From Paenibacillus sp. FSL R5-0490 (GTDB taxonomy: Bacteria > Bacillota > Bacilli > Bacillales > Cytobacillaceae), in assembly GCF_001956215.1 (NCBI RefSeq), contig NZ_MRTQ01000001.1, positions 310,001 through 374,000 of the forward strand: 64,000 bases of DNA, written 5' to 3'. Below are positions 16,775 to 24,650 of this stretch, one piece after another (position 1 is the first letter of the stretch; each line of letters opens with the position of its first letter). Under the pieces are notes generated by a model. The model saw only the letters and a program-made list of their open reading frames with translations, was not told the DNA's origin and did no database searches. The position numbers and the translations under genes are program-made.

Positions 16775-17301
16775 TCTATTGGGAAATCTTTTGGGCATTT
16801 TTCATAGCGAATTTATTGGGTTACGGAGGGGGTCCAGCAACAATTCCCCTCATACAAATTGAAGTAGTCAATAACAATGGCTGGATGACACTCTCTGAAT
16901 TTGGGGATGTTCTCGCCATAGCCAATGCGCTGCCGGGTCCCATAGCTACCAAAATGGCCGGATTTATCGGTTATGAACTAGGCGGAGTATTGGGTGCGGC
17001 GGTAGCTTTAGCCGCAACCATCCTGCCATCCGCTTTGGCAGTGATTGTGCTGTTTAAGTTTGTGAATTTATTCAAAGATTCTCCTAAAGTGAAATTAATG
17101 ACCAAATCCGTACAGCCGATCATTGCTGTCCTTCTGGCTGTCATGGCCTATCAGTTCTTTATGTCAGCCTTCGAAAAAAGCGGAATGCTTCACCTTATGC
17201 TTCTTGCAGCTGTCAGCTATTTAACTTTAATCAAATTCAAGGTTCATCCTTCTCTTGTTATATTCGGAGCTTTATTTTATGGAGGGATCTTTTTATCTTA
17301 A
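16771..17301 (+). CDS. Chromate-transporter (CHR) family, short-chain subunit 2
   Basis: 176 residues, a second CHR half-domain with GYGGGPATIPLI and AIANALPGPIATKMAGFIGY, clearly homologous to subunit 1. The ATG overlaps the TGA of the first subunit (ATGA), a sign of translational coupling. The proteins would form an antiparallel or side-by-side heterodimer in the membrane. The second GntR gene begins 15 bases after its stop, so transporter and regulator are one operon. Confidence 0.88.
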   Translation: MIYWEIFWAFFIANLLGYGGGPATIPLIQIEVVNNNGWMTLSEFGDVLAIANALPGPIATKMAGFIGYELGGVLGAAVALAATILPSALAVIVLFKFVNLFKDSPKVKLMTKSVQPIIAVLLAVMAYQFFMSAFEKSGMLHLMLLAAVSYLTLIKFKVHPSLVIFGALFYGGIFLS

Positions 17302-17316
17302 ACAGGCGGTGAAACA

Positions 17317-18003
17317 ATGGAAAGGACATGGGAGGAAACCAACTTAATATCTATACGCGAACATGCTTATTTGTATCTGAAAAAACTTATTTTAGAAGGA
17401 GAATACCAGGCAGGAGACAGACTGGTAGAAAGAGAACTTGCAGCCAAACTTAACATCAGCCGAACACCGATCCGAGAGGCATTGTTCAGGCTGGAATCCC
17501 AGGGCTTTGTGAAAACAGTTCCCAGAAAAGGGGTGGTTATCTCCAATATTTCAGAGGATGAAGTATTGGAGGTATTTACGATTCTCTCTTCACTGGAAGT
17601 GCTGGCAGTAAAACTGGCAGCACAAAGAATGGATACAGGTACACAACAAGAACTGGATCACAAGATTAAGGAACTAATAGAGCTAAGTGAAAGGGATGAA
17701 GAAAACTTCAATTCCGAACATATTCAGATGAACAGGCTGATTAATAAGGCATCCAAGAGCCCAAAGCTATACGAAATTTTATCAGGCTTGATCGATTTCA
17801 TTCACATGGCTGCCAATATGGGATATGAAACACCCGGGAGAAGGAAGGACTCATTAAAAGAACATATCGATATCATGAAAGCACTTCGCGATAAAGATGC
17901 TGAAATAGCGGAATACCTGATGAGGATTCATATTGAGAATTCTAAAAAGGCATACATGTCCTATATGAACCGAATTAAAAAGAGAGGGACTGTTAAAAAC
18001 TAA
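17317..18003 (+). CDS. GntR-family regulator, FadR/FCD subfamily (second paralogue)
   Basis: 228 residues. HTH at about 12-80 (DRLVERELAAKLNISRTPIR) is nearly the same as in the first GntR protein, while the FCD effector domain has diverged (HIQMNRLINKASKSPKLYEI, DSLKEHIDIMKALRDKD). Inference: both bind the TTTGGTATACAAT-like sites but respond to different ligands, for example substrate and an intermediate. Co-transcribed with the CHR pair, so it is under different control from the first paralogue. ATG after AGGCGGTG. A GTATAC site (k) lies 50 bases after its stop and serves the next gene. Confidence 0.9.
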   Translation: MERTWEETNLISIREHAYLYLKKLILEGEYQAGDRLVERELAAKLNISRTPIREALFRLESQGFVKTVPRKGVVISNISEDEVLEVFTILSSLEVLAVKLAAQRMDTGTQQELDHKIKELIELSERDEENFNSEHIQMNRLINKASKSPKLYEILSGLIDFIHMAANMGYETPGRRKDSLKEHIDIMKALRDKDAEIAEYLMRIHIENSKKAYMSYMNRIKKRGTVKN

Positions 18004-18051
18004 TAAATATTTAAAAGTTTAGTATTGTCTGAATATTGTTAATGTGGTATA

Positions 18052-18062
18052 TTGTATACCAA
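18052..18062. promoter_or_regulatory. GTATAC-type GntR operator k
   Basis: ATTGTATACCAAG before ferredoxin 2, preceded by a GTGGTAT half-site nine bases upstream. Confidence 0.65.
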
Positions 18063-18098
18063 GAACTAAGAAACGAAATCACAGGGAGGAATTCATTC

Positions 18099-18449
18099 AT
18101 GCCAAACATCCATTTTGTCAACAGCAACAAAACTCTGGAAGTGCCTGAGGATTCTAATATATTAAGAATGTCGCTCCGCTATGACGGTGATCTGCCAAAT
18201 CGCTGCGGCGGGGGAATTTGCGGCACTTGTGTTTTTAAAACGGAAGAAGGGTCCGAATACCTGGACAACGTGAAAATCCAGGAAAGAAGAAAGCTGGGAG
18301 AAGAGTGGCTGGAAAAAGGCTACCGTTTAGGATGCCAGACTTTTGTAACAAACGGAGATGTCACCATTTCCTGGGATGATAAAGTGACAGATCAGGTAAA
18401 AAAGAGAAAGCCGGATAAATTGAAGCAAGCCGTTTCTACAGGAAAATGA
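18099..18449 (+). CDS. Plant-type [2Fe-2S] ferredoxin 2
   Basis: 116 residues from ATG 18099, with AGGGAGGA upstream; a longer frame upstream runs into the operator and is not used. Ligands C36, C41, C44 and C79 (C-x4-C-x2-C-x34-C: RCGGGICGTCVF, LGCQTF). It is only a distant paralogue of ferredoxin 1 and has a basic C-terminal tail (KVTDQVKKRKPDKLKQ). Two dedicated ferredoxins in one regulon suggest either two oxygenase steps or a relay. No reductase is encoded nearby. Confidence 0.9.
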   Translation: MPNIHFVNSNKTLEVPEDSNILRMSLRYDGDLPNRCGGGICGTCVFKTEEGSEYLDNVKIQERRKLGEEWLEKGYRLGCQTFVTNGDVTISWDDKVTDQVKKRKPDKLKQAVSTGK

Positions 18450-18461
18450 GATTCCCTAGAC

Positions 18462-18508
18462 TGCATTCTGTAATGGAGGAACTCTATTTCAGCCCGTTAC
18501 AGAATGCA
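18462..18508. repeat. 12-bp perfect inverted repeat
   Basis: TGCATTCTGTAA and TTACAGAATGCA separated by 23 bases, with no T-tract on the plus strand. It may be a weak terminator for ferredoxin 2 or an mRNA end-stabilising stem. Confidence 0.6.
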
Positions 18509-18544
18509 AAATAAATTTCCAATAATATAGAAGAAGGTGAAATT

Positions 18545-18742
18545 ATGTGGGTTTGCAGCACTCATTTAAAAGAAGCCATGCAAATATTAAAAACCCCTCA
18601 TATTCGAAAAGCTCCATACGAAATCAAATGCTCACTCTGTGAAAATCATGCTTTCGCTAAAGTCTATTATACTCACCGCTCATTTAAATTCACAAAACAA
18701 CTTTATTCTTCAATAAAACAAAGTGTTTCCCAGGAGGCTTAG
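18545..18742 (+). CDS. CxxH/CxxC small protein (BA_5709-like)
   Basis: 65 residues. C4-S-T-H7 at the N-terminus and C29-S-L-C32 in the middle, followed by ENHAFAKVYYTHR, match the plan of the small Bacillaceae CxxH/CxxC proteins, a probable single-zinc fold. Function of the family is unknown. Known members usually sit near housekeeping genes, so its position directly before a RidA-like gene (two bases between stop and start) is unusual. The C-terminal 20 residues are an extra Ser/Gln/Lys-rich tail. ATG with GAAGGTG. Confidence 0.7.
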   Translation: MWVCSTHLKEAMQILKTPHIRKAPYEIKCSLCENHAFAKVYYTHRSFKFTKQLYSSIKQSVSQEA

Positions 18743-18744
18743 CG

Positions 18745-19218
18745 ATGGAAGGGGTAAAAAAGGGAATTGAAGAAAGACTGGAAGAGCTGAATATCCAGCT
18801 CCCTGTTCTGACTGATATCCGAATGCCTTTTGAACCGGGCGTTATATCAGGAAAGATTGTCTATTTATCCGGGCAAACACCCAGAGTCAATGGTCTTCAA
18901 AAGTATACCGGAATTGTCGGGGCAGGCATTTCGATCGAAGAAGCAAAGGATGCGGCACGAATTTGTACGCTGAATTTGCTGGCAGCCCTTAAAGGAATAA
19001 TTGGAGATTTAAATAAAGTGAAAAGAATCATCAAAATGGATGGATATGTTGCCTCAACAAGTGACTTTAAATATCATCCAATCGTCATAAATGCAGCATC
19101 AGAACTGCTGCATGATATTTTCGGCAAGGAAAATGGACACGCACGTAAAGCAGTGGGTCTGGCTTCACTGCCAGGCGGGGCTCCTGTAGAAATTGAAATG
19201 ATAGTTGAAATAGAATAA
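18745..19218 (+). CDS. RidA/YjgF-family protein (Rid-like deaminase)
   Basis: 157 residues, long for RidA (about 130). Family core: VYLSGQTPRVNG, AARICTLNLLAALKGIIGDLNKVKRIIKMDGYVASTSDF and GHARKAVGLASLPGGAPVEIEMIVEIE. The C-terminal block keeps the Arg in HARKAVGLASLP that in true RidA binds the imine carboxylate, and the E in PVEIEMI. Known: RidA hydrolyses reactive 2-imino acids; relatives act as 2-aminomuconate deaminases. In this cluster, an aspartate-dehydrogenase-like enzyme would make just such imines. Starts two bases after the previous gene, with AGGAGG inside it. Confidence 0.88.
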   Translation: MEGVKKGIEERLEELNIQLPVLTDIRMPFEPGVISGKIVYLSGQTPRVNGLQKYTGIVGAGISIEEAKDAARICTLNLLAALKGIIGDLNKVKRIIKMDGYVASTSDFKYHPIVINAASELLHDIFGKENGHARKAVGLASLPGGAPVEIEMIVEIE

Positions 19219-19232
19219 ATTCCAGATAAGGG

Positions 19233-19257
19233 CTGCTCAATTTAGAGCAGTTTTTTA
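19233..19257 (+). terminator. Rho-independent terminator
   Basis: CTGCTC/GAGCAG stem and six T residues: marks the downstream end of the GntR-bracketed set. Confidence 0.8.
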
Positions 19258-19335
19258 TGTTTTAAAAAACTAATTTCATAGATTCCATGTCATGGTAAAA
19301 TGATTGAGGATATTGAAGATAAGAAGGAGGGTACT

Positions 19336-20703
19336 ATGAAAAGAGCATTACTGTTAATCGTAATCATTATTCTTTCTGCAGTTTTTCTTTCTGCGTGCAG
19401 TTCAGCTGAAGAGAATAAGGACGATAAAATGGAGTCTGATCAAAAGAAATCAGCTGAAAATGTCGAAGGTGCTGTGGAAGAAGATTCACAGAAAACTGTA
19501 AAAAACTTTCCTTCTGTTCCTAAGTCTTTCAAAGAATCTGCTGAGTATGACATGACTGGAGAATTTGCAGGAGAAGAGTTTTCAGAAGAGGCAAAAAATA
19601 AGCTTAATGAGCTTCCTAAAATTAATAAGAATTCTTCAGAGGCAGAAATTGAGGCAATGGAACAGGAAATATTTGCGCTGTTTAAAGAAAATCTTAGTTT
19701 GCCTCATGTGCCAATTGACCAATGGGAAGCAATGAAGTTTGCTGATCCAAGTGCCGGGGAGGAAGGTCTGCAGGTTAAGGAAAATTACAATGTGGCTATA
19801 TTGCTGGATTCCAGCGGAAGCATGGGTGCGCTCGAGAACGGGCGGACTAGAATGGATTTAGCCAAAGAGGCTATTCAGCAATTTGTTGAGAGTTTGCCGC
19901 AAAAAGCTAATGTCTCTCTCAGTGTTTATGGACATGTGGGCACAGGTCAGGAAAAGGATAAAGAAAAGTCCTGCAGAAAGGTTGAAGAAGTTTATCCGCT
20001 TTCAGCTTATGAACCTTCTGCATTTACAAGCTCATTAAATCAGTTTAAGCCTGCAGGCTGGACACCTATGGCTAAAGCTGTCGAGCAGGTGATGAAGGAT
20101 TTAAAGGATAAGGATGGAGAGAAGAATACCAACATAATCTATTTAGTCAGCGACGGGATTGAAACATGCGGTGGAGATCCAGTTAAAGCAATGGAAAGCC
20201 TTGGTGCCTCCAATCTCAAGCCCGTTGTCAATATCATTGGCTACCAGGTAGACAATGATGGCCTTAGTCAATTAAAGGAAATGGCAAAGGCCGCCAATGG
20301 CCAGTTTGTGAACGTTCAGAATCAGCAGGATCTAAAATCTGAATTTAACAGGACAGCTGAAATGGCTAAAGTGTGGTCTGAATGGCATGAAGATGCCAAT
20401 GCAGCCATTAACAATCTGTTTAACACTGTTCAATCACAGCTGAACGAATGGCATAAGACAGAGCAGGAAAAAATGAACAGGGAACATAAAAATCTCCAAT
20501 CAGCGGTAAATTATTTGAATGATCAAGAGAAAATTGATACAGATGTCTTCTTAAGATATGATGATCATTTCCGGGATTATTTTTTGACAGTGGATCAGGA
20601 AGCGCGTGATTTATTCCTAGAGCTCGATAGCCTAAATCGCGACTCGTTCCTTGATAATTGGGATGAGATAACAGATCGATTTTTAGAAAATGTAAATAAG
20701 TAA
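19336..20703 (+). CDS. VWA-domain lipoprotein
   Basis: 455 residues from ATG 19336 (AAGGAGG upstream). Type II signal peptide with lipobox LSAC, C21 being the lipidated residue; acidic linker to about 150; von Willebrand A domain about 152-345 with intact MIDAS (DSSGSMG at 158-164, TPMAKAV, VSDGIETCGG); then a helical C-terminal part rich in Trp, Glu, Lys and Asp (HKNLQSAVNYLNDQEKI). Anchored outside the membrane, metal-dependent protein binding. It resembles the YwmC/YwmD-type secreted VWA proteins of Bacillus. Partner unknown; single-gene unit. Confidence 0.85.
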   Translation: MKRALLLIVIIILSAVFLSACSSAEENKDDKMESDQKKSAENVEGAVEEDSQKTVKNFPSVPKSFKESAEYDMTGEFAGEEFSEEAKNKLNELPKINKNSSEAEIEAMEQEIFALFKENLSLPHVPIDQWEAMKFADPSAGEEGLQVKENYNVAILLDSSGSMGALENGRTRMDLAKEAIQQFVESLPQKANVSLSVYGHVGTGQEKDKEKSCRKVEEVYPLSAYEPSAFTSSLNQFKPAGWTPMAKAVEQVMKDLKDKDGEKNTNIIYLVSDGIETCGGDPVKAMESLGASNLKPVVNIIGYQVDNDGLSQLKEMAKAANGQFVNVQNQQDLKSEFNRTAEMAKVWSEWHEDANAAINNLFNTVQSQLNEWHKTEQEKMNREHKNLQSAVNYLNDQEKIDTDVFLRYDDHFRDYFLTVDQEARDLFLELDSLNRDSFLDNWDEITDRFLENVNK

Positions 20704-20712
20704 ATTTATAAA

Positions 20713-20750
20713 GAGTCTGCTCAAAAAGTATTGTGGAGCAGGCTTTTTCT
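20713..20750 (+). terminator. Rho-independent terminator
   Basis: GTCTGCTC/GAGCAGGC stem with TTTTT. Confidence 0.7.
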
Positions 20751-20835
20751 GTACATAGGACTAAAAAAGGATTTTCTTAACTTTTAGCGAATTAAAGAAT
20801 AACAGAATCTTTCAACTCTCTTCCAGGAGGCTATC

Positions 20836-21597
20836 ATGAACAATTTTTCTGTTAATCTATCAACCGTTTTTACAGAAGTTCCTTTTTTAGACCGTTTCAA
20901 AAAAGCCCGCGAAGCTGGTTTTGATCTAGTAGAATGCCAATTTCCATATGCTTATACAATAGAAGATATAAGAAATAAGCTTGAGCGCAATGAATTATCA
21001 ATGGTTTTAATAAACCTGCCTCCCGGTCATTGGGAAGAAGGGGACAGGGGACTTGCTGCAGACCCCAATCGCAGAGAAGAATTCAGAAAATCAGTTGAAA
21101 TCGGGATTGGTTATGCGAAAGGCCTTGGAGTAAAACAGATTCATTGCATGGCAGGAATACACCCGGATCATAACCGTCATGTCTTAATTGAGAATCTCTA
21201 TTTTGCGGGCAATGCTATGTCTGAACACGGAATTAACTTATTAATTGAACCAATCAATCCATTCGACATACCTGGCTATTTCTTAAAAGATATCCAGCAG
21301 GCAGAAGAGATAATCAATAGTGTCGGTTTGCCGAATGTGAAGCTTCAATTCGACTTTTACCATATTGAAAGAATACATGGCCAAGCTCTTTCTTTTTTTC
21401 AAAAATATGCTGAGCTGGTTTCACATGTACAGATTGCAGACTCTCCGGGCAGACATGAGCCGGGGACGGGGGAAATGAACTATAAAGAGATCCTCCTATA
21501 TTTGCAGAAACACTATAAAGGCAGTATTGGCCTTGAATATAATCCGCAAGGCAGAAGCGCTGAGAGCTTTGCTTGGGTGAAAGAGGTGACCTCATGA
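20836..21597 (+). CDS. Hydroxypyruvate-isomerase-type sugar isomerase
   Basis: 253 residues, TIM-barrel of the xylose-isomerase-like family. Hyi/OtnI landmarks: LINLPPGHWEEGDRGLAADP, LLIEPINPFDIPGYF (catalytic Glu), LQFDFYHIERIHG, HVQIADSPGRHEPGTGEMNY and GLEYNPQG (second catalytic Glu). Known: converts hydroxypyruvate to tartronate semialdehyde, or 2-oxo-tetronate isomers. The next gene encodes the reductase that would act on the product, and they overlap by four bases. ATG after CAGGAGG. Confidence 0.88.
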   Translation: MNNFSVNLSTVFTEVPFLDRFKKAREAGFDLVECQFPYAYTIEDIRNKLERNELSMVLINLPPGHWEEGDRGLAADPNRREEFRKSVEIGIGYAKGLGVKQIHCMAGIHPDHNRHVLIENLYFAGNAMSEHGINLLIEPINPFDIPGYFLKDIQQAEEIINSVGLPNVKLQFDFYHIERIHGQALSFFQKYAELVSHVQIADSPGRHEPGTGEMNYKEILLYLQKHYKGSIGLEYNPQGRSAESFAWVKEVTS

Positions 21598-22490
21598 AGA
21601 TCGGGTTTATTGGAACAGGCGTGATGGGCTCCAGAATGGCCCAGCGGCTATTAGGCCATGGTTTTCAAGTAGCAGTACATAACCGGACATTCCAAAAAGT
21701 GCAGCCGCTCATTGAAAATGGAGCGATCTATGAAGAAACAGTAAGTGAGCTTTCCAATCAATGTGAAATTATATGCACGTGTCTTTCGATGCCTCAGGAT
21801 GTTATGACCGTTTATATGAATAAAGAAGGAATCATTGACAATGCCAAGCCCGGAACGATATGCATTGACTTTACTTCTGTAGGGGCTGATACTAGTAAAA
21901 ATATCTATGGGATGGCAGGTGCAAACGAAATCAGTTATCTTGACTGTCCTGTCAGCGGCGGACCTGAAGGGGCCGAAAGCGGCACTTTAACGATCATGGC
22001 TGGCGGGGAGGAAAAGGCCTTTCAGAAAGTTAAGCCGGTACTTGATGTGCTCGGTGAAACTATAGAATATATGGGACCTTCGGGGTCAGGCAGCATTGCC
22101 AAGCTGATTAATCAGTATCTTGTTGCTGTCCACTCGCTGGCTGCCTCGGAGGCAATGGTAACCGGAGCTGCATATGGACTGGAATCTGAACAGCTATTAA
22201 AAGTCCTGAAAGCAAGCTATGGCGACAGCAAGATCCTTCGCAGGCATATGGAACAATACGTATTACCCCGCCATTTCACACCAGGAGGGGCAGTCAAGTA
22301 TGTACATAAAGACGTCCGGCTTGCAAACAAGCTATTGCAGGAAGCCGGCCTTACTCAATTTACCGGGCAGATGGCCGAAAAAGCATTCCAAACAGCAGCA
22401 GAGAAAGAACTAAGCGAGCAGGATATGTCAGCAGTGATAAAGATTTTCGAGGAAGAGACGGGCACTGTTGTGAAGAAGAAAGATAAATGA
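21594..22490 (+). CDS. Beta-hydroxyacid dehydrogenase (2-hydroxy-3-oxopropionate reductase-like)
   Basis: 298 residues from ATG 21594 (AAGAGGTGA upstream; ATGA overlap with the isomerase). FIGTGVMGSRMAQRLLGHGF is the dinucleotide site, DCPVSGGPEGAESGTL the substrate loop, and GSGSIAKLINQYLVA carries the catalytic Lys. Known: GarR/tartronate semialdehyde reductase, or 3-hydroxyisobutyrate dehydrogenase. With Hyi upstream, the pair most likely turns hydroxypyruvate into D-glycerate. No transporter or regulator is joined to it. Confidence 0.9.
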   Translation: MKIGFIGTGVMGSRMAQRLLGHGFQVAVHNRTFQKVQPLIENGAIYEETVSELSNQCEIICTCLSMPQDVMTVYMNKEGIIDNAKPGTICIDFTSVGADTSKNIYGMAGANEISYLDCPVSGGPEGAESGTLTIMAGGEEKAFQKVKPVLDVLGETIEYMGPSGSGSIAKLINQYLVAVHSLAASEAMVTGAAYGLESEQLLKVLKASYGDSKILRRHMEQYVLPRHFTPGGAVKYVHKDVRLANKLLQEAGLTQFTGQMAEKAFQTAAEKELSEQDMSAVIKIFEEETGTVVKKKDK

Positions 22491-22491
22491 G

Positions 22492-22522
22492 CGGGTGCAG
22501 AAATGCGTCCGTTTTTTTTTTC
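22492..22522 (+). terminator. Rho-independent terminator
   Basis: CGGGTGCA/TGCGTCCG stem (two G-U pairs) and a long T-tract. Confidence 0.7.
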
Positions 22523-22645
22523 TTAATAGCTTTAGGGCAGTCATTTTCCGGCAAATTCAAGTAAGGAGTTTTTTTATTAAAAATATCAGTATTTTCTGCT
22601 ATAATAATAATCTGAAATAATAATAGAGAAACCAGGAGAGCAGCA

Positions 22646-23320
22646 ATGAAGCGCAAAAAAAGCAAAAAGCGTACAAGACGCAGTTCAAATATAGCCTTAC
22701 TGTTATTTTTTATAGTTTTGAGTTTGGTCTTATTTGACCAATTCAAACAGCTGAATTTAAAGGAAACTGCAGTTTCTTTTCTGCCAAATATGGTATCTAA
22801 AGATGTCCAGAATTACACGCCTTTACTCGAAAAAGAATTGAAAGAGGTCAATCTCGAAGAATACACGCTCGTTCTGGCTGCAATCATGCAGCAGGAAAGC
22901 AAAGGGAAGGGCGGGGACCCGATGCAGGCTTCTGAATCAGCAGGATTGCCCCCAAATTCCATCCAGGATCAGGAACAGAGCATTAAGCAGGGTGTTAAAC
23001 ACTTTCAGAAAGCATTAAATTATGGCAATCAAAAAAATGTAGACTTCCCTGCCGTTATCCAGGCTTATAACATGGGAATCGGATATATTGACTTTGTCGC
23101 TGAACAGGGCGGAAAACACAGTGAAGAAATCGCAAAGCAATTCTCGCTGAAACAGGCAGAAAAGAATCCGGAACTTTATGATTGCGGAGGGGATAAGAAC
23201 AATTTCCGCTATCCATACTGTTATGGTGATTTTTCCTATACTACGAAGGTAACAAAGAACATTGAGGTTCTCACAGCAAGCAGCACAGGAAAAACCGGAG
23301 AATCTAAATCAGTTTGGTAA
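22646..23320 (+). CDS. Lysozyme-like cell-wall hydrolase (membrane-anchored)
   Basis: 224 residues: basic N-terminus, one transmembrane helix at about 16-30 (IALLLFFIVLSLVLF), then a goose-lysozyme-like domain with AIMQQESKGKGGDPMQAS (catalytic Glu84), IKQGVKHFQKAL and YNMGIGYIDFV. This is the plan of the CwlT N-terminal/PvaA-type muramidases. It would cut glycan strands outside the membrane. Not phage-linked here. Ribosome site AGGAGAG. It converges with the serine hydrolase through a long bidirectional terminator. Confidence 0.85.
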   Translation: MKRKKSKKRTRRSSNIALLLFFIVLSLVLFDQFKQLNLKETAVSFLPNMVSKDVQNYTPLLEKELKEVNLEEYTLVLAAIMQQESKGKGGDPMQASESAGLPPNSIQDQEQSIKQGVKHFQKALNYGNQKNVDFPAVIQAYNMGIGYIDFVAEQGGKHSEEIAKQFSLKQAEKNPELYDCGGDKNNFRYPYCYGDFSYTTKVTKNIEVLTASSTGKTGESKSVW

Positions 23321-23343
23321 CAAAACATAATAAAATTATGGTA

Positions 23344-23383
23344 AACAACAAACCGCACTTCACTTACAGTGCGGTTTGTTGTT
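23344..23383. terminator. bidirectional terminator
   Basis: 16-base perfect stem AACAACAAACCGCACT/AGTGCGGTTTGTTGTT; includes the stop codon of the minus-strand serine hydrolase. Confidence 0.9.
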
Positions 23384-24650
23384 TTAGAATATGCGTTTTT
23401 CCATATACATCTACAAACTCGAGACAGTGACCCTTCAAATCAAACGTAAAATCCTCGTACACCAATTCTGATTTGAAAATAGCTTTGTCATCTGCAAGGC
23501 TAAAAGGCTTTAATTCATATTTGTATAGTGCCCCATATTTCTTTGGCATAGTCACAAACAATTTATTTTTTTCCCAATGGACTTCAGAATATAGTTCATT
23601 AGATTTGTATTCGCCAATCAGAATTTCCCAAGGGAAAGAGGTTATTGAAGGTACAAACCTTTCGGGTATGCGAACTTCCTTATTTAATATGATTTTGGAT
23701 ATATCCTCACATATTTTGTCCGCTGGAGTGATATTAACATTACTCAACACGATAATGGTCAGATCCTCTTTAAAGTTCATCAACAGTTCGTTTGTAAAGC
23801 CATTAATGTCCCCAGAGTGTCTGGCTGTCTCCGAATTGCCGCTAATAAACCAGCCATAGCCATATCCCCCATAGCTGGCTGTAAACATTTTTGAGGTCAT
23901 GCTTTTGTTTAGCAGTACGCCATTCCGCAAACTTTCTGTCCACGTGTATAGATCCTCGGCTGTGCTGTACATACCATATGCTCCCTGCGGGATGCTCATA
24001 TCGACAAATTCTGTGTTAATTACCTCTTCCCAGACCGAATGACCGCTGGCCAAGTCCTTTACAATCTTGCGGCCATTATCAATTCCTGTATTTTTTAGTT
24101 GAAGTGGTTTAAAAATATTCTCCAGGAGGAATTGTTCATAGGGTACACCTGAAACGATTTCAATTAAAGCAGTCAGGAGCAGATAGCCTGCATTACTATA
24201 TTGCATGTCTTTACCGGGCTTAAATTGCAGCGGCCTGTTTTTAATCCAATTGACGGATTGTTTCAGGCTGGAAGGAAGACGCATATATTTCTCCCAGTAT
24301 TCAGAAGAGAAAGTGAAATCAGCCACACCTGAAGAATGGCTTAATAAATGGTGGATGGTCACACCGTTTGCAGAAGGAAAATTGTTAATATATGCATTAA
24401 TCTTGTCGGAAAGATTCAGTCTCCCATGCTGGTGAAGCAAAAGGACAGCTGCGGCGGTAAATGACTTTGTTAAAGAGCCAATCCTGAATCTGGTAACAGA
24501 CGTGTTTTCAATGGCATATTGATAGCTTGATAGTCCATATCCTTTATTCAGAATGACTTCTCCTTTATGTGCGGCAAGTACCGATCCATTAAAATAATTG
24601 CCCTCGGCGAGAATGTCCATATACTCATTAATTTGCTGTTTCTTGTCCAT
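23364..24650 (-). CDS. Beta-lactamase-fold serine hydrolase
   Basis: 428 residues from ATG 24650 (AAGGCGGA eight bases upstream in the transcript); the frame is open for 43 more codons but these look non-coding. Class C-type motifs: SLTK (S-x-x-K, in RIGSLTKSFTAA), Y-x-N (YSNAGYLLL) and HSGDINGF in place of KTG. A C-terminal beta domain (about 340-428) resembles the lipocalin-like tail of DUF3471 hydrolases. No signal peptide, so likely cytoplasmic. Known members are D-aminopeptidases or esterases; substrate unknown. Confidence 0.85.
   Translation of the reverse strand: MDKKQQINEYMDILAEGNYFNGSVLAAHKGEVILNKGYGLSSYQYAIENTSVTRFRIGSLTKSFTAAAVLLLHQHGRLNLSDKINAYINNFPSANGVTIHHLLSHSSGVADFTFSSEYWEKYMRLPSSLKQSVNWIKNRPLQFKPGKDMQYSNAGYLLLTALIEIVSGVPYEQFLLENIFKPLQLKNTGIDNGRKIVKDLASGHSVWEEVINTEFVDMSIPQGAYGMYSTAEDLYTWTESLRNGVLLNKSMTSKMFTASYGGYGYGWFISGNSETARHSGDINGFTNELLMNFKEDLTIIVLSNVNITPADKICEDISKIILNKEVRIPERFVPSITSFPWEILIGEYKSNELYSEVHWEKNKLFVTMPKKYGALYKYELKPFSLADDKAIFKSELVYEDFTFDLKGHCLEFVDVYGKTHILKQQTAL

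Noticed and set aside
16178-17301. A frameshifted single chromate transporter
   Set aside because: Both halves have their own start and complete half-domain; two-gene short-chain CHR pairs are a normal arrangement.
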